Assembly: GCF_020819595.1 (NCBI RefSeq)
Contig: NZ_JAJHNP010000005.1
Coordinates: 62,001 to 126,000, forward strand
Length of the DNA: 64,000 nucleotides
Direction of reading: 5' to 3'
Source of the DNA: Streptomyces barringtoniae
GTDB taxonomy: Bacteria; Actinomycetota; Actinomycetes; Streptomycetales; Streptomycetaceae
In this document: positions 42,010 to 52,909 of the stretch, piece by piece
Position numbering within the stretch: the first letter of the stretch is position 1
Layout of the letters: each line of letters begins with the position of its first letter
Made by a program: the position numbers and the translations under genes
Notes under the pieces: generated by a model
What the model saw: only the letters and a program-made list of their open reading frames with translations
The model's database searches: none
Told to the model about the DNA's origin: nothing

Positions 42010-43439
42010 GCGACGGCTCACGCCCCGCACAGCGGCACGCCACTGCGGGAGAAGAGGGCGCGGCAGGCCGTAGTGCCGTCGTGATCGGCGGCGGGCTCGC
42101 CGGGATCACCGCGGCGCTCGCGCTCGCCGACGCCGGCGTCCGTGTCACCCTGCTCGAAGGCAGGCCCAGGCTGGGCGGCCTCGCCTTCTCCTTCCAGCGC
42201 GGCGACCTGACCGTCGACAACGGCCAGCACGTGTACCTGCGCTGCTGCACTGCCTACCGCTGGTTCCTCGACCGGATCGAGGGCGCGGCGCTGGCACCGC
42301 TGCAGGACCGCCTGGACGTGCCCGTCGTCGACGTCGCCAAGCCCGAGGGCAGGCGGCTCGGCCGGCTGCGGCGCGACCCGCTGCCCGTCCCCCTCCACCT
42401 GGGGCGCAGCCTGGCCGCCTATCCGCACCTCTCGCTCGCCGAGCGCGCCGCGGTCGGGCGGGCCGCGCTCGCGCTGAAGGGGCTCGACCTCGCCGATCCG
42501 ACCCTGGACACCCAGGACTTCGGCGGCTGGCTGGCCGCGCACGGCCAGTCGGAGCGCGCCGTCGAGGCCCTGTGGGACCTGGTCGGGGTCGCCACCCTCA
42601 ACGCGGTCGCGGGCGACGCCTCGCTGGGGCTCGCCGCGATGGTGTTCAAGACCGGTCTGCTGTCCGACCCGGGCGCGGCCGACATCGGCTGGGCCCACGT
42701 CCCGCTGGGCGAACTGCACGACCGGCTGGCCCGCAAGGCGCTCGACTCCGCGGGCGTCCGTACCGAGGTCCGTACACGCGTCACCTCCGTCTCTACCAAC
42801 GAAAACGGCACGTGGAGCGTTCAGGTTCCCGGCGAGAACCTGGAAACCGACGCGGTCGTCCTCGCCGTACCCCAGCGCGAGGCCCACGACCTGCTGCCGC
42901 CCGGCGCCCTCGACGCGCCCGGGCAATTGCTGGAAATCGGCACCGCGCCGATCCTCAACGTCCATGTCGTCTACGACCGCAGGGTGCTCGCGCGCCCCTT
43001 CTTCGCGGCCCTCGGCACGCCCGTGCAGTGGGTCTTCGACCGCACCGGCGCCTCCGGGCTGACCGAGGGTCAGTACCTGGCGCTTTCCCAGTCGGCCGCG
43101 CACGAAGAGATCGATCTGCCGGTCGCCGCACTCCGCGAGCGCTATCTGCCGGAGCTGGAGCGGCTCATTCCGGGTACCCGGGGCGCCGTGGTGAGGGACT
43201 TCTTCGTAACCCGGGAGCGCACGGCCACGTTCGCACCCACCCCCGGCGTCGGGCGGCTGCGGCCCGGCGCCCGCACCAAAGCCCCCGGCCTGTACCTGGC
43301 CGGAGCGTGGACCGCCACCGGGTGGCCCGCGACCATGGAGAGTGCGGTCCGCAGTGGAGTGAGCGCGGCGGACGCCGCCCTCAGCGCCCTGGGCCGGCCC
43401 CGCCCCCGCCACCTCTTCGAGTTCGAGGAGGCGGCGTGA
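42006..43439 (+). CDS. hpnE: Hydroxysqualene dehydroxylase HpnE
   Basis: A 477-aa flavoprotein of the amine-oxidase/phytoene-desaturase fold that reduces hydroxysqualene to squalene. FAD motif AVVIGGGLAGITAALALADAGVRVTLLEGRPRLGG at about 30-65, then TVDNGQHVYLRCCTAYRWFL, and the C-terminal FAD contact GLYLAGAWTATGWPATMESAVRSG. ATG 42006 is favoured by AAGGA seven bases upstream; an in-frame ATG five codons earlier lies inside the DUF6380 gene. Its stop is followed at once by the polyprenyl synthase start (TGATG). Confidence 0.94.
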   Translation: MSDGSRPAQRHATAGEEGAAGRSAVVIGGGLAGITAALALADAGVRVTLLEGRPRLGGLAFSFQRGDLTVDNGQHVYLRCCTAYRWFLDRIEGAALAPLQDRLDVPVVDVAKPEGRRLGRLRRDPLPVPLHLGRSLAAYPHLSLAERAAVGRAALALKGLDLADPTLDTQDFGGWLAAHGQSERAVEALWDLVGVATLNAVAGDASLGLAAMVFKTGLLSDPGAADIGWAHVPLGELHDRLARKALDSAGVRTEVRTRVTSVSTNENGTWSVQVPGENLETDAVVLAVPQREAHDLLPPGALDAPGQLLEIGTAPILNVHVVYDRRVLARPFFAALGTPVQWVFDRTGASGLTEGQYLALSQSAAHEEIDLPVAALRERYLPELERLIPGTRGAVVRDFFVTRERTATFAPTPGVGRLRPGARTKAPGLYLAGAWTATGWPATMESAVRSGVSAADAALSALGRPRPRHLFEFEEAA

Positions 43440-44575
43440 TGCCCGAGCACGAGCGCGCGGCAGGCCCCCGCACCCCCGGTACCGCAACAAGAGGAGAGAC
43501 TGTGCCCACTGTGCCCCCGGCCTCGACGCCCGCCCCGCGGGCCGCGGTGGACGTGACCGCGCTGCTGGAGCGCGGCCGCACCCTGGCCACTCCGGTCCTG
43601 CGTGCGGCCGTCGACCGGCTGGCGTCTCCCATGGACACCGTCGCCGCCTACCACTTCGGCTGGATCGACGCGGCCGGCAACCCGGCCGACGGCGACGGCG
43701 GCAAGGCCGTGCGGCCCGCGCTCGCCGTGCTCTCCGCCGAGGTCACCGGCGCCGCGCCCGAGGTGGGCATCCCCGGCGCCGTCGCCGTCGAACTCGTCCA
43801 CAACTTCTCGCTGCTGCACGACGACCTGATGGACGGCGACGAACAGCGCCGGCACCGCGACACCGTCTGGAAGGTGCACGGCCCCGCCCAGGCCATCCTG
43901 GTCGGCGACGCCCTGTTCGCCCTCGCCAACGAGATCCTGCTGGAGCTCGGCACCGTCGAGGCCGGCCGCGCCACCCGCCGGCTGACCACCGCCACCCGCG
44001 CCCTGATCGACGGTCAGGCGCAGGACATCTCCTACGAGCACCGCGACCGGGTCAGCGTCGAGGAGTGCCTGGAGATGGAGGGCAACAAGACCGGCGCGCT
44101 GCTCGCCGCCTCCAGCTCCATCGGCGCGGTCCTCGGCGGTGCGGACGACGACACCGCCGACGCGCTGGAACGGTACGGCTACCACCTCGGCCTCGCCTTC
44201 CAGGCCATCGACGACCTGCTCGGCATCTGGGGCGACCCGGAGGCCACCGGCAAGCAGACCTGGAGCGACCTGCGCCAGCGCAAGAAGTCCCTGCCGGTCG
44301 TCGCCGCCCTCGCGGCGGGCGGCTCCGCCTCCGAGCAACTCGGCGAGATCCTCGCCGCGGACGCCAAGAGCAGCGACTTCGAGAACTTCTCCGAGGAGGA
44401 GTTCGCGGCCCGTGCGGCTCTCATCGAGCGGGCCGGCGGACGCGACTGGACGGCGGAGGAAGCGCGCCGTCAGCACACCATCGCCATCGAAGCCCTCGAC
44501 GCCGTAGACATGCCCGGCCGGGTACGCGACTCCTTCACGGCGCTCGCCGACTTCGTCGTCGTACGAAAGAGATGA
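43439..44575 (+). CDS. Polyprenyl synthetase (farnesyl-diphosphate synthase-like)
   Basis: A 378-aa trans-prenyltransferase that should make FPP for HpnD. First Asp-rich motif LLHDDLMDGDEQRRHRDTVWK, second AFQAIDDLLGIWGD, with GGKAVRPAL as the diphosphate-binding segment. Residues before the first motif are Phe/Ser (HNFSLLHDD), which does not fix chain length, so GGPP remains possible. ATG 43439 overlaps the hpnE stop and has AGGAGG seven bases before; GTG 43502 with GAGGAG six bases before is a serious alternative and would shorten the protein by 21 residues. Confidence 0.9.
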   Translation: MPEHERAAGPRTPGTATRGETVPTVPPASTPAPRAAVDVTALLERGRTLATPVLRAAVDRLASPMDTVAAYHFGWIDAAGNPADGDGGKAVRPALAVLSAEVTGAAPEVGIPGAVAVELVHNFSLLHDDLMDGDEQRRHRDTVWKVHGPAQAILVGDALFALANEILLELGTVEAGRATRRLTTATRALIDGQAQDISYEHRDRVSVEECLEMEGNKTGALLAASSSIGAVLGGADDDTADALERYGYHLGLAFQAIDDLLGIWGDPEATGKQTWSDLRQRKKSLPVVAALAAGGSASEQLGEILAADAKSSDFENFSEEEFAARAALIERAGGRDWTAEEARRQHTIAIEALDAVDMPGRVRDSFTALADFVVVRKR

Positions 44576-44696
44576 TCACTATCGGCCCAACACGCCTCGC
44601 GTAGTCGCCGGCCGGTGTCCGAGGATCGACATCAGGACACCGGCCGACGGCGGACCCACAGCAGCACGACTCGCACGACTGCACGAAGGGGAAGCC

Positions 44697-46724
44697 ATGA
44701 CAGCGACGACCGACGGAAGCACCGGGGCGACCGTGCCGCCCCGCGCTGCCGCGGCCAGCGACACCACCGCGATCACCACACCCGAGGCGGCCGGGGTACA
44801 AGAAGCCGCCGCAGGCGCCGCCCGGCGCGCCACCGACTTCCTGCTCGCGCGGCAGGACGCCGAGGGCTGGTGGAAGGGGGACCTCGAGACGAACGTCACC
44901 ATGGACGCCGAGGATCTGCTGCTCCGCCAGTTCCTGGGCATCCGTGACGAGGGGACGACGCAGGCCGCCGCCAAGTTCATCCGCGGCGAGCAGCGTGAGG
45001 ACGGCACCTGGGCCACCTTCTACGGCGGACCCGGCGAACTGTCCACCACCGTCGAGGCCTACGTCGCCCTGCGCCTGGCCGGCGACGCGCCCGACGAGGC
45101 GCACATGGCGAAGGCCTCCGCCTGGATCCGTGAGCGCGGCGGTATCGCCGCCTCCCGTGTCTTCACCCGGATCTGGCTCGCCCTGTTCGGCTGGTGGAAG
45201 TGGGAGGACCTGCCCGAACTCCCGCCGGAGCTGATCTACTTCCCCACCTGGTTCCCGCTCAACATCTACGACTTCGGCTGCTGGGCGCGGCAGACGATCG
45301 TGCCGCTCACCGTCGTGTCCGCCAAGCGCCCGGTGCGCCCGGCGCCGTTCCCGCTGGACGAGCTGCACACCGACCCGGCGAACCCCAATCCGCCGCAGCC
45401 CCTCGCCCCGGTGGTGAGCTGGGACGGCCTGTTCCAGCGGCTCGACAAGGTTGTCCGCGGCTACCGCAAGGTCGCCGTGCGCAGACTCCGCAGGGCCGCG
45501 ATGAACTCGGCGGCCCGGTGGATCATCGAGCGGCAGGAGAACGACGGCTGCTGGGGCGGTATCCAGCCCCCGGCCGTGTACTCGGTCATCGCCCTGCACC
45601 TGCTCGGCTACGACCTCGAACATCCCGTGATGCGCGAGGGACTGGCCTCGCTGGATCGTTTCGCCGTCTGGCGCGAGGACGGCGCCCGGATGATCGAGGC
45701 CTGCCAGTCCCCGGTGTGGGACACCTGCCTCGCCACCATCGCGCTCGCCGACGCGGGTCTGCCCGCCGACCACCCGCAACTGGTCAAGGCGGCCGACTGG
45801 ATGCTCGGCGAGGAGATCGTCCGGCCCGGCGACTGGGCCGTACGGCGCCCCCAACTGCCGCCCGGTGGCTGGGCGTTCGAGTTCCACAACGACAACTACC
45901 CCGACATCGACGACACCGCCGAGGTCTCCCTCGCGCTGCGCCGGGTCCGGCATCACGACCCCGAACGCGTGGACCGGGCGATCGGGCGCGCGGTGCGCTG
46001 GAACCTCGGGATGCAGTCGAAGAACGGCGCCTGGGGCGCCTTCGACGTCGACAACACCAGCCCGTTCCCGAACCGGCTGCCGTTCTGCGACTTCGGCGAG
46101 GTCATCGACCCGCCGTCGGCCGACGTCACCGCGCACGTCGTGGAAATGCTCGCCGCAGAAGGGCTCGCCCACGACCCGCGCACCCGGCGCGCCATCGACT
46201 GGCTGCTCGCCGAACAGGAGCCGGACGGCTCGTGGTTCGGCCGCTGGGGCGTCAACTACATCTACGGCACGGGCTCGGTGGTGCCCGCGCTGACCGCGGC
46301 CGGCCTGCCCGGCTCGCACCCGGCGATCCGGCGGGCGGTGGGCTGGCTGGACAGCGTGCAGAACGACGACGGCGGCTGGGGCGAGGACCTGCGCTCCTAC
46401 AAGTACGTCAAGGAGTGGAGCGGCCGCGGCGCCTCCACGGCCTCGCAGACCGCGTGGGCGCTCATGGCGCTGCTCGCGGCGGGGGAGAAGGACTCCAAGG
46501 CCGTCGAGCGCGGCATCCGGTGGCTGGCGGACACCCAGCGGGAGGACGGCACCTGGGACGAGCCGTACTTCACCGGCACGGGCTTCCCCTGGGACTTCTC
46601 CATCAACTACCACCTGTACCGGCAGGTCTTCCCGCTCACCGCGCTCGGCCGGTACCTGCACGGCGACCCCTTCGAGCGCGGCCTGCTCGCCAGGAAACCG
46701 CTGCCCGAGGCGAAGGGGAGCTGA
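44697..46724 (+). CDS. shc: Squalene-hopene cyclase
   Basis: A 675-aa membrane-associated cyclase forming hopene/hopanol from squalene. The catalytic DXDD motif is D403-I-D405-D406 in NDNYPDIDDTAEV. Several QW repeats (QDAEGWW, QEPDGSWFGRWG, QNDDGGWGED, QREDGTWDEP) of the double alpha-barrel fold are visible. FPTWFPLNIYDFGCWARQTIVPL forms part of the membrane channel. The first 40 residues are Ala/Thr-rich and not conserved. A 121-bp gap precedes it, the largest in the operon, with GAAGGGGAAG as ribosome site. Confidence 0.96.
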   Translation: MTATTDGSTGATVPPRAAAASDTTAITTPEAAGVQEAAAGAARRATDFLLARQDAEGWWKGDLETNVTMDAEDLLLRQFLGIRDEGTTQAAAKFIRGEQREDGTWATFYGGPGELSTTVEAYVALRLAGDAPDEAHMAKASAWIRERGGIAASRVFTRIWLALFGWWKWEDLPELPPELIYFPTWFPLNIYDFGCWARQTIVPLTVVSAKRPVRPAPFPLDELHTDPANPNPPQPLAPVVSWDGLFQRLDKVVRGYRKVAVRRLRRAAMNSAARWIIERQENDGCWGGIQPPAVYSVIALHLLGYDLEHPVMREGLASLDRFAVWREDGARMIEACQSPVWDTCLATIALADAGLPADHPQLVKAADWMLGEEIVRPGDWAVRRPQLPPGGWAFEFHNDNYPDIDDTAEVSLALRRVRHHDPERVDRAIGRAVRWNLGMQSKNGAWGAFDVDNTSPFPNRLPFCDFGEVIDPPSADVTAHVVEMLAAEGLAHDPRTRRAIDWLLAEQEPDGSWFGRWGVNYIYGTGSVVPALTAAGLPGSHPAIRRAVGWLDSVQNDDGGWGEDLRSYKYVKEWSGRGASTASQTAWALMALLAAGEKDSKAVERGIRWLADTQREDGTWDEPYFTGTGFPWDFSINYHLYRQVFPLTALGRYLHGDPFERGLLARKPLPEAKGS

Positions 46725-46726
46725 CT

Positions 46727-47368
46727 TTGAGCATCCAGCCCGTCCCGGCCCCGCTGCTGATCGCCTGCGCGCTCGGCATCGAGAACCTCGCCCTGCGCAG
46801 CGGGGACAGGAGCGGGGCGGACGGGCCGGTCAGCTTCCTCCGTACGGGCATGGGCCCCCGTGCGGCGGAGCGCTCCGTCACCCGGCAGCTCGCGGTCCCG
46901 GCGCTGGCCGGCGCGGCCGTACTGGCCACCGGCTTCTGCGCCGGGCTCGCCCCCGGCATGCACCCGGGCGACCTGGTGGTCGCCGAGGAGACCCGGGACC
47001 CGCGCGGCGCCGTCGCCTGCGTGGGCACCGAACTGCTCGTCAAGGAACTCGTGCGCATCCTGCCCGGACGCACGGTCCACACCGGCCCGCTCACCGGCTC
47101 CGACCATGTCGTCCGGGGCCATGAGCGCTCCGACCTGCTCGCGACCGGCGCGATCGCGGTCGACATGGAGTCGGCGGCCACGCTCCTCACGGCCGTCCGG
47201 GGCGGTGAGCGCCCGGTTGCGGCCGTAAGGGTGGTCGTGGACGCTCCCGAACACGAACTCGTCCGGATCGGCACGGTACGCGGTGGAATATCGGCTTTCC
47301 GCGTTCTTCGTTCTGTTCTTCCCGCATTTTTTGAATGGCACCGTTCTTTGCTGCTCCCCCGGAGGTGA
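46727..47368 (+). CDS. hpnG: HpnG-type phosphorylase (adenosyl hopane nucleosidase)
   Basis: A 213-aa purine-nucleoside-phosphorylase-fold protein that removes adenine from adenosylhopane, giving ribosylhopane. LLIACALGIENLAL starts the fold; FLRTGMGPRAAERSV and ATGFCAGLAPGMHPGDLVVAEET bind the ribose/phosphate region, and AVDMESAATL is the conserved nucleobase-site Met-Glu. Start TTG 46727 has GGGGAG six bases upstream and lies two bases after the shc stop, so it is preferred over later ATGs. The C-terminal RVLRSVLPAFFEWH helix is typical of HpnG. Confidence 0.88.
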   Translation: MSIQPVPAPLLIACALGIENLALRSGDRSGADGPVSFLRTGMGPRAAERSVTRQLAVPALAGAAVLATGFCAGLAPGMHPGDLVVAEETRDPRGAVACVGTELLVKELVRILPGRTVHTGPLTGSDHVVRGHERSDLLATGAIAVDMESAATLLTAVRGGERPVAAVRVVVDAPEHELVRIGTVRGGISAFRVLRSVLPAFFEWHRSLLLPRR

Positions 47369-47373
47369 GCCAG

Positions 47374-48399
47374 ATGGCCATGCCGTTGCGCCAGACAATC
47401 AAGGTCGCTACATACCTGTTCGAACAGAAGCTCAGGAAGAGGGACAAGTTCGCCCTGCTGGTCGAGCTGGAGCCGCTGTTCGCGTGCAACCTCAAGTGCG
47501 AGGGTTGCGGCAAGATCCAGCATCCGGCAGGCGTCCTCAAGCAGCGCATGCCCGTCGCCCAGGCCGTGGGCGCGGTGCTGGAATCCGGTGCGCCGATGGT
47601 GTCCATCGCCGGCGGCGAACCGCTGATGCACCCTCAGATTGACGAGATCGTACGGCAGTTGGTCGCCAGGAAGAAGTTCGTGTTCCTGTGCACGAACGCC
47701 CTTCTCATGCGCAAGAAGATGGACAAGTTCAAGCCCTCGCCGTACTTCGCGTGGGCCGTGCACATCGACGGGCTGCGCGAGCGGCACGACGCCTCGGTGG
47801 CGAAGGAGGGCACCTTCGACGAGGCGGTCGAGGCCATCAGGGAGGCCAAGCGGCGCGGCTTCCGGGTGACCACCAACTCCACCTTCTTCAACACCGACAC
47901 CCCGCAGACCGTCATCGAGGTGCTGAACTACCTCAACGACGACCTGAAGGTGGACGAGATGATGCTCTCGCCCGCCTACGCGTACGAAAAGGCCCCCGAC
48001 CAGGAGCACTTCCTCGGAGTGCAGCAGACCCGCGAACTGTTCAAGAAGGCCTTCGCGGGCGGCAACCGCAAGAAGTGGCGGCTCAACCAGAGCCCGCTGT
48101 TCCTGGACTTCCTTGAGGGCAAGGTCGACTTCCCCTGCACGGCCTGGGCGATCCCGAGCTACTCCCTCTTCGGCTGGCAGCGCCCCTGCTACCTGATGAG
48201 CGACGGATACGTGTCGACGTACCGCGAACTCGTCGAGGAGACCGACTGGGACAAGTACGGCCGCGGCAAGGACCCGCGCTGCGCCAACTGCATGGCGCAC
48301 TGCGGCTACGAGCCGACCGCGGTACTCGCCACGATGGGCTCCCTGAAGGAGTCCCTGCGGGCCGCGCGCGAGACGATGACGAGCGGGAAGCAGGGCTGA
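47374..48399 (+). CDS. hpnH: Adenosyl-hopene transferase HpnH (radical SAM)
   Basis: A 341-aa radical SAM enzyme that adds the 5'-deoxyadenosyl radical to diploptene. The 4Fe-4S cluster is bound by C38, C42 and C45 ([11 protein letters not shown]); [17 protein letters not shown] is the GGE-type SAM contact. C-terminal Cys in [16 protein letters not shown] may bind a second cluster or metal, as in HpnH relatives. The start ATG 47374 is set by GGAGG eight bases upstream. The gene follows hpnG by five bases, in the normal biosynthetic order reversed. Confidence 0.93.
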   Translation: MAMPLRQTIKVATYLFEQKLRKRDKFALLVELEPLFACNLKCEGCGKIQHPAGVLKQRMPVAQAVGAVLESGAPMVSIAGGEPLMHPQIDEIVRQLVARKKFVFLCTNALLMRKKMDKFKPSPYFAWAVHIDGLRERHDASVAKEGTFDEAVEAIREAKRRGFRVTTNSTFFNTDTPQTVIEVLNYLNDDLKVDEMMLSPAYAYEKAPDQEHFLGVQQTRELFKKAFAGGNRKKWRLNQSPLFLDFLEGKVDFPCTAWAIPSYSLFGWQRPCYLMSDGYVSTYRELVEETDWDKYGRGKDPRCANCMAHCGYEPTAVLATMGSLKESLRAARETMTSGKQG

Positions 48400-48403
48400 G
48401 GCG

Positions 48404-49531
48404 ATGACCGCCGTGCCCTTGGGCGTTCCCGAGGTGCCGGCCCGGCCGGTCGCGCCGCGGCGGCAGTCGCGGCAGATCCAGGTCGGGCCGGTGGCGGTCG
48501 GGGGCGGGGCCCCGGTGTCGGTGCAGTCGATGACGACGACCCGCACGTCGGACATCGGCGCCACCCTGCAGCAGATCGCCGAGCTGACGGCGTCCGGCTG
48601 CCAGATCGTCCGCGTGGCGTGCCCCACCCAGGACGACGCGGACGCCCTCGCGACCATCGCCCGCAAGTCCCAGATCCCGGTGATCGCAGACATCCACTTC
48701 CAGCCGAAGTACGTCTTCGCGGCCATCGAGGCCGGCTGCGCGGCGGTCCGGGTGAACCCGGGCAACATCAAGAAGTTCGACGACCAGGTGAAGGAGATCG
48801 CGCGCGCCGCCAAGGACCACGGCACGCCGATCCGGATCGGGGTCAACGCCGGTTCCCTGGACCGGCGGCTGCTGCAGAAGTACGGCAGGGCCACCCCCGA
48901 GGCGCTGGTCGCGAGCGCTCTCTGGGAGGCCTCCCTCTTCGAGGAGCACGACTTCCGGGACATCAAGATCTCGGTCAAGCACAACGACCCGGTCGTGATG
49001 ATCGAGGCCTACCGGCAGCTCGCCGAGAGCTGCGACTACCCGCTCCACCTCGGGGTCACCGAGGCCGGCCCGGCGTTCCAGGGCACGATCAAGTCGGCCG
49101 TCGCCTTCGGGGCGCTGCTCTCCCGGGGCATCGGCGACACGATCCGGGTGTCGTTGAGCGCCCCGCCCGCCGAGGAGGTCAAGGTCGGCATCCAGATCCT
49201 GGAGTCGCTCGGCCTGCGGCAGCGGCGCCTGGAGATCGTCTCCTGTCCGTCCTGCGGGCGCGCCCAGGTGGACGTCTACAAGCTCGCGGAGGAGGTCACG
49301 GCGGGCCTGGACGGCATGGAAGTGCCGCTCAGGGTCGCGGTGATGGGGTGCGTGGTGAACGGTCCGGGCGAGGCCCGTGAGGCCGACCTCGGAGTTGCCT
49401 CAGGCAACGGAAAGGGGCAGATCTTCGTCAAGGGCGAGGTCATCAAGACCGTCCCCGAGTCGAAGATCGTCGAGACCCTCATCGAGGAGGCCATGAAGCT
49501 CGCCGAGCGGACGAGCCCCGCAGACGAATGA
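48404..49531 (+). CDS. ispG: 4-Hydroxy-3-methylbut-2-en-1-yl diphosphate synthase
   Basis: A 375-aa iron-sulfur enzyme of the MEP pathway (also GcpE), making [25 protein letters not shown] is the N-terminal TIM-barrel block; the cluster Cys are in [13 protein letters not shown] and [10 protein letters not shown], and the terminal part has [21 protein letters not shown]. It starts four bases after hpnH. Streptomyces normally has a second ispG near dxr elsewhere, so this is probably the dedicated hopanoid copy; that is from knowledge of the genus and not visible here. Confidence 0.95.
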   Translation: MTAVPLGVPEVPARPVAPRRQSRQIQVGPVAVGGGAPVSVQSMTTTRTSDIGATLQQIAELTASGCQIVRVACPTQDDADALATIARKSQIPVIADIHFQPKYVFAAIEAGCAAVRVNPGNIKKFDDQVKEIARAAKDHGTPIRIGVNAGSLDRRLLQKYGRATPEALVASALWEASLFEEHDFRDIKISVKHNDPVVMIEAYRQLAESCDYPLHLGVTEAGPAFQGTIKSAVAFGALLSRGIGDTIRVSLSAPPAEEVKVGIQILESLGLRQRRLEIVSCPSCGRAQVDVYKLAEEVTAGLDGMEVPLRVAVMGCVVNGPGEAREADLGVASGNGKGQIFVKGEVIKTVPESKIVETLIEEAMKLAERTSPADE

Positions 49532-49570
49532 GTTGAGCACAGCACGGCACGGACCGAGAGGGGGCCCAGC

Positions 49571-51469
49571 GTGACCATTCTGGAGACCATCCGGACACCA
49601 CGCGACCTGAAGGCGCTGTCCGAGGCGGAACTCGGCGAACTGTCCCACGAGATACGCGAGTTCCTGGTGCAGGCGGTATCGAGGACCGGTGGTCACCTCG
49701 GGCCCAATCTGGGGGTGGTGGAACTGTCCATCGCGCTCCACCGGGTCTTCGAGTCGCCGGTCGACCGCATCCTGTGGGACACCGGTCATCAGTCCTATGT
49801 CCACAAGTTGCTGACAGGACGTCAGGACTTCTCCAAGCTGCGCGGCAAGGGCGGGCTGTCCGGCTACCCCTCGCGCGAGGAGTCCGAGCACGACGTCATC
49901 GAGAACAGCCACGCCTCCACCGCGCTCGGCTGGGCCGACGGCCTCGCCAAGGCCAACCAGGTGCAGGGGGAGAAGGGCCATGTGGTCGCGGTCATCGGCG
50001 ACGGGGCGCTGACCGGCGGCATGGCCTGGGAGGCGCTGAACAACATCGCGGCCGCGAAGGACCGCCCACTGATCATCGTCGTCAACGACAACGAGCGCTC
50101 CTACGCCCCGACCATCGGCGGCCTCGCCAACCACCTGGCCACCCTGCGCACCACCGACAGCTACGAGAAGGTCCTCGCCTGGGGCAAGGACGTACTGCTG
50201 CGCACCCCGGTCGTGGGGAACACGATCTACGAGTCCCTGCACGGCGCGAAGAAGGGCTTCAAGGACGCCTTCGCCCCGCAGGGCATGTTCGAGGACCTGG
50301 GCCTGAAGTACGTCGGCCCGATCGACGGGCACGACATCAAGGCCGTCGAGTCGGCGCTGCGCCGGGCGAAACGCTTCCACGGCCCGGTTCTCGTCCACTG
50401 CCTCACCGAGAAGGGCCGCGGCTACGAGCCCGCCCTCAACCACGAGGAGGACCACTTCCACACCGTCGGCGTGATGGACCCGCTGACCTGCGAGCCCCTC
50501 GCACCGGCGGGCGGCCCGTCCTGGACCTCGGTGTTCGGCGACGAGATCGTGAAGATCGGCGAGGAACGGGACGACGTCGTCGCCATCACCGCGGCCATGC
50601 TGCACCCGGTCGGCCTCGGCCGGTTCGCCGAGCGCTTCCCCGACCGCGTGTGGGACGTGGGCATCGCCGAGCAGCACGCGGCCGTCTCCGCGGCCGGCCT
50701 CGCCACCGGCGGGCTGCACCCGGTCGTCGCCGTCTACGCCACCTTCCTCAACCGCGCCTTCGACCAGCTGCTGATGGACGTCGCGCTGCACCGCTGCGGG
50801 GTCACCTTCGTCCTGGACCGGGCCGGCGTCACCGGCGTCGACGGGGCCTCCCACAACGGCATGTGGGACATGTCGGTCCTCCAGGTCGTCCCCGGCCTGA
50901 GGATCGCCGCGCCGCGCGACGCGGGCCAGCTGCGCGCCCAGCTGCGCGAGGCCGTCGCCGTGGACGACGCGCCCACCCTGGTCCGCTTCCCGAAGGAGTC
51001 GGTCGGCCCGGACGTCCCGGCGGTCGACCGGGTCGGCGGCATGGACGTCCTGCACCGCGCCGAACGTCCCGAGGTGCTGCTGGTGGCCGTCGGCGTGATG
51101 GCCCCGGTGTGCCTGCAGGCCGCCGACCTGCTCCAGGCACGCGGCATCAACTGCACGGTGGTGGACCCCCGTTGGGTCAAGCCCGTCGACCCCTCGCTGC
51201 CGGGCCTCGCCGCCGAACACCGGCTGGTGGCCGTGGTGGAGGACAACAGCCGTGCCGCGGGCGTCGGTTCTGCCGTGGCGCTGGCCCTCGGCGATGCCGA
51301 CGTGGACGTGCCGGTACGGCGGTTCGGCATTCCGGAGCAGTTCCTCGCGCACGCCAAACGCGGTGAGGTGCTGGCCGACATCGGTCTCACGCCCGTCGAG
51401 ATCGCCGGCCGGATCAGTGGGAGCCTGGCCGTCAAGGACGCGGGCGGCACAGCCAAGGAGAGTGAATGA
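49571..51469 (+). CDS. dxs: 1-Deoxy-D-xylulose-5-phosphate synthase
   Basis: A 632-aa thiamine-diphosphate enzyme that makes DXP from pyruvate and glyceraldehyde 3-phosphate, the entry step of the MEP pathway. ThDP-Mg binding is in [19 protein letters not shown] with [17 protein letters not shown]; the transketolase-type pyrimidine domain has [22 protein letters not shown] and [27 protein letters not shown]. Start is GTG 49571 after GAGAGGGGG. The stop overlaps the aminotransferase start as ATGA. It is probably a paralogue of a housekeeping dxs. Confidence 0.96.
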   Translation: MTILETIRTPRDLKALSEAELGELSHEIREFLVQAVSRTGGHLGPNLGVVELSIALHRVFESPVDRILWDTGHQSYVHKLLTGRQDFSKLRGKGGLSGYPSREESEHDVIENSHASTALGWADGLAKANQVQGEKGHVVAVIGDGALTGGMAWEALNNIAAAKDRPLIIVVNDNERSYAPTIGGLANHLATLRTTDSYEKVLAWGKDVLLRTPVVGNTIYESLHGAKKGFKDAFAPQGMFEDLGLKYVGPIDGHDIKAVESALRRAKRFHGPVLVHCLTEKGRGYEPALNHEEDHFHTVGVMDPLTCEPLAPAGGPSWTSVFGDEIVKIGEERDDVVAITAAMLHPVGLGRFAERFPDRVWDVGIAEQHAAVSAAGLATGGLHPVVAVYATFLNRAFDQLLMDVALHRCGVTFVLDRAGVTGVDGASHNGMWDMSVLQVVPGLRIAAPRDAGQLRAQLREAVAVDDAPTLVRFPKESVGPDVPAVDRVGGMDVLHRAERPEVLLVAVGVMAPVCLQAADLLQARGINCTVVDPRWVKPVDPSLPGLAAEHRLVAVVEDNSRAAGVGSAVALALGDADVDVPVRRFGIPEQFLAHAKRGEVLADIGLTPVEIAGRISGSLAVKDAGGTAKESE

Positions 51470-52851
51470 GCACGGAGTTCGACCTCGGAGCCCTGCTCGC
51501 CGAGCGCGGAGCCGAACGCTACGAGCTGCACGCGAAGTACCTCAACCCGCAGCTCCCGCGCATGCTGCACACCATCGGCTTCGACAAGGTCTACGAGCGG
51601 GCGGAGGGCGCCCACTTCTTCGACGCCGACGGCAACGACTACCTGGACATGCTCGCCGGGTTCGGGGTGATGGGCCTCGGCCGCCACCACCCGGTCGTCC
51701 GCAAGGCGCTGCACGACGTGCTCGACCTGGACCTCGCCGACCTCACCCGGTTCGACTGCCAGCCGCTGCCCGGTCTGCTCGCCGAACGGCTCCTCGCCCA
51801 CAGCCCGCACCTGGACCGGGTGTTCTTCGGCAACAGCGGCACGGAGGCCGTCGAGACGGCCCTGAAGTTCGCCCGGTACGCCACCGGCAGGCCGCGCGTC
51901 CTCTACTGCGACCACGCCTTCCACGGACTGACCACCGGCTCCCTGTCGGTCAACGGCGAGAGCGGCTTCCGCGACGGCTTCGCCCCACTGCTGCCCGACA
52001 CCGCCGTACCGCTCGGCGACCTGGACGCCCTGGCACGGGAGCTGAAGAAGGGCGACGTGGCCGCCCTGATCGTGGAGCCGATCCAGGGCAAGGGGGTGCA
52101 CGAGGCCCCGCCCGGCTATCTGCGCGCCGCCCAGGAACTGCTGCACAGGCACAAGGCACTGCTCATCGCCGACGAGGTGCAGACCGGCCTCGGCCGCACC
52201 GGTGACTTCTACGCCTACCAGCACGAGGACGGCGTCGAACCCGACCTGGTGTGCGTGGCCAAGGCCCTGTCGGGCGGATACGTCCCGGTCGGCGCCACGC
52301 TCGGCCGGGACTGGATCTTCAAGAAGGTCTACTCGTCCATGGACCGGGTGCTGGTCCACTCGGCGAGCTTCGGCTCGGGCGCCCAGGCGATGGCCTGCGG
52401 ACTCGCCGTGCTGTCGGTCATGGAGAACGAGCAGGTCGTCGCGGGCGTGCGCAAGACGGGCGAGCTGCTGAAGTCCCGGCTGACCGCGATGGTCGACGAG
52501 TACGAGCTGCTCGCCGACGTCCGCGGCCGGGGCCTGATGATCGGCATCGAGTTCGGCCGGCCCGCCTCGCTGAAGCTGCGCAGCCGCTGGACCATGCTCC
52601 AGGCCGCCCGCAAGGGCCTGTTCGCCCAGATGGTCGTCGTACCGCTGCTGCAGCGGCACCGGATCCTCACCCAGGTCTCCGGCGACCACCTGGAGGTGAT
52701 CAAGCTGATCCCGCCACTGATCATCGACGAGGCGGACGTCGAGCGGTTCACGGACGCGTTCTCGGCCGTGATGGACGACGCCCACAGCGGTGGCGGCCTG
52801 ATGTGGGACTTCGGCAAGACCCTGATCAAGCAGGCGGTGGCGGGCCGCTGA
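51466..52851 (+). CDS. hpnO: Aminotransferase class III, HpnO-type
   Basis: A 461-aa PLP enzyme that would aminate the C35 position of the hopanoid side chain to aminobacteriohopanetriol. [22 protein letters not shown] binds the PLP phosphate, [10 protein letters not shown] and [14 protein letters not shown] supply the ring contacts, and the Schiff-base lysine is K266 in [16 protein letters not shown]. The N-terminal 60 residues ([28 protein letters not shown]) are specific to this subgroup. It is the last gene of the operon and is followed by a hairpin. Confidence 0.9.
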   Translation: MSTEFDLGALLAERGAERYELHAKYLNPQLPRMLHTIGFDKVYERAEGAHFFDADGNDYLDMLAGFGVMGLGRHHPVVRKALHDVLDLDLADLTRFDCQPLPGLLAERLLAHSPHLDRVFFGNSGTEAVETALKFARYATGRPRVLYCDHAFHGLTTGSLSVNGESGFRDGFAPLLPDTAVPLGDLDALARELKKGDVAALIVEPIQGKGVHEAPPGYLRAAQELLHRHKALLIADEVQTGLGRTGDFYAYQHEDGVEPDLVCVAKALSGGYVPVGATLGRDWIFKKVYSSMDRVLVHSASFGSGAQAMACGLAVLSVMENEQVVAGVRKTGELLKSRLTAMVDEYELLADVRGRGLMIGIEFGRPASLKLRSRWTMLQAARKGLFAQMVVVPLLQRHRILTQVSGDHLEVIKLIPPLIIDEADVERFTDAFSAVMDDAHSGGGLMWDFGKTLIKQAVAGR

Positions 52852-52869
52852 GCCCGCCGTCTCCACGCG

Positions 52870-52901
52870 CGTCCCGCACCGGTACCGCCTGGTGCGGGAC
52901 G
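52870..52901 (+). terminator. Hairpin terminator of the hopanoid operon
   Basis: CGTCCCGCACC at 52870-52880 pairs perfectly with GGTGCGGGACG at 52891-52901 around a ten-base loop, 18 bp after the aminotransferase stop. It also faces the end of the convergent DUF4190 gene and may serve both. Confidence 0.8.
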
Positions 52902-52909
52902 TCGGCGTT

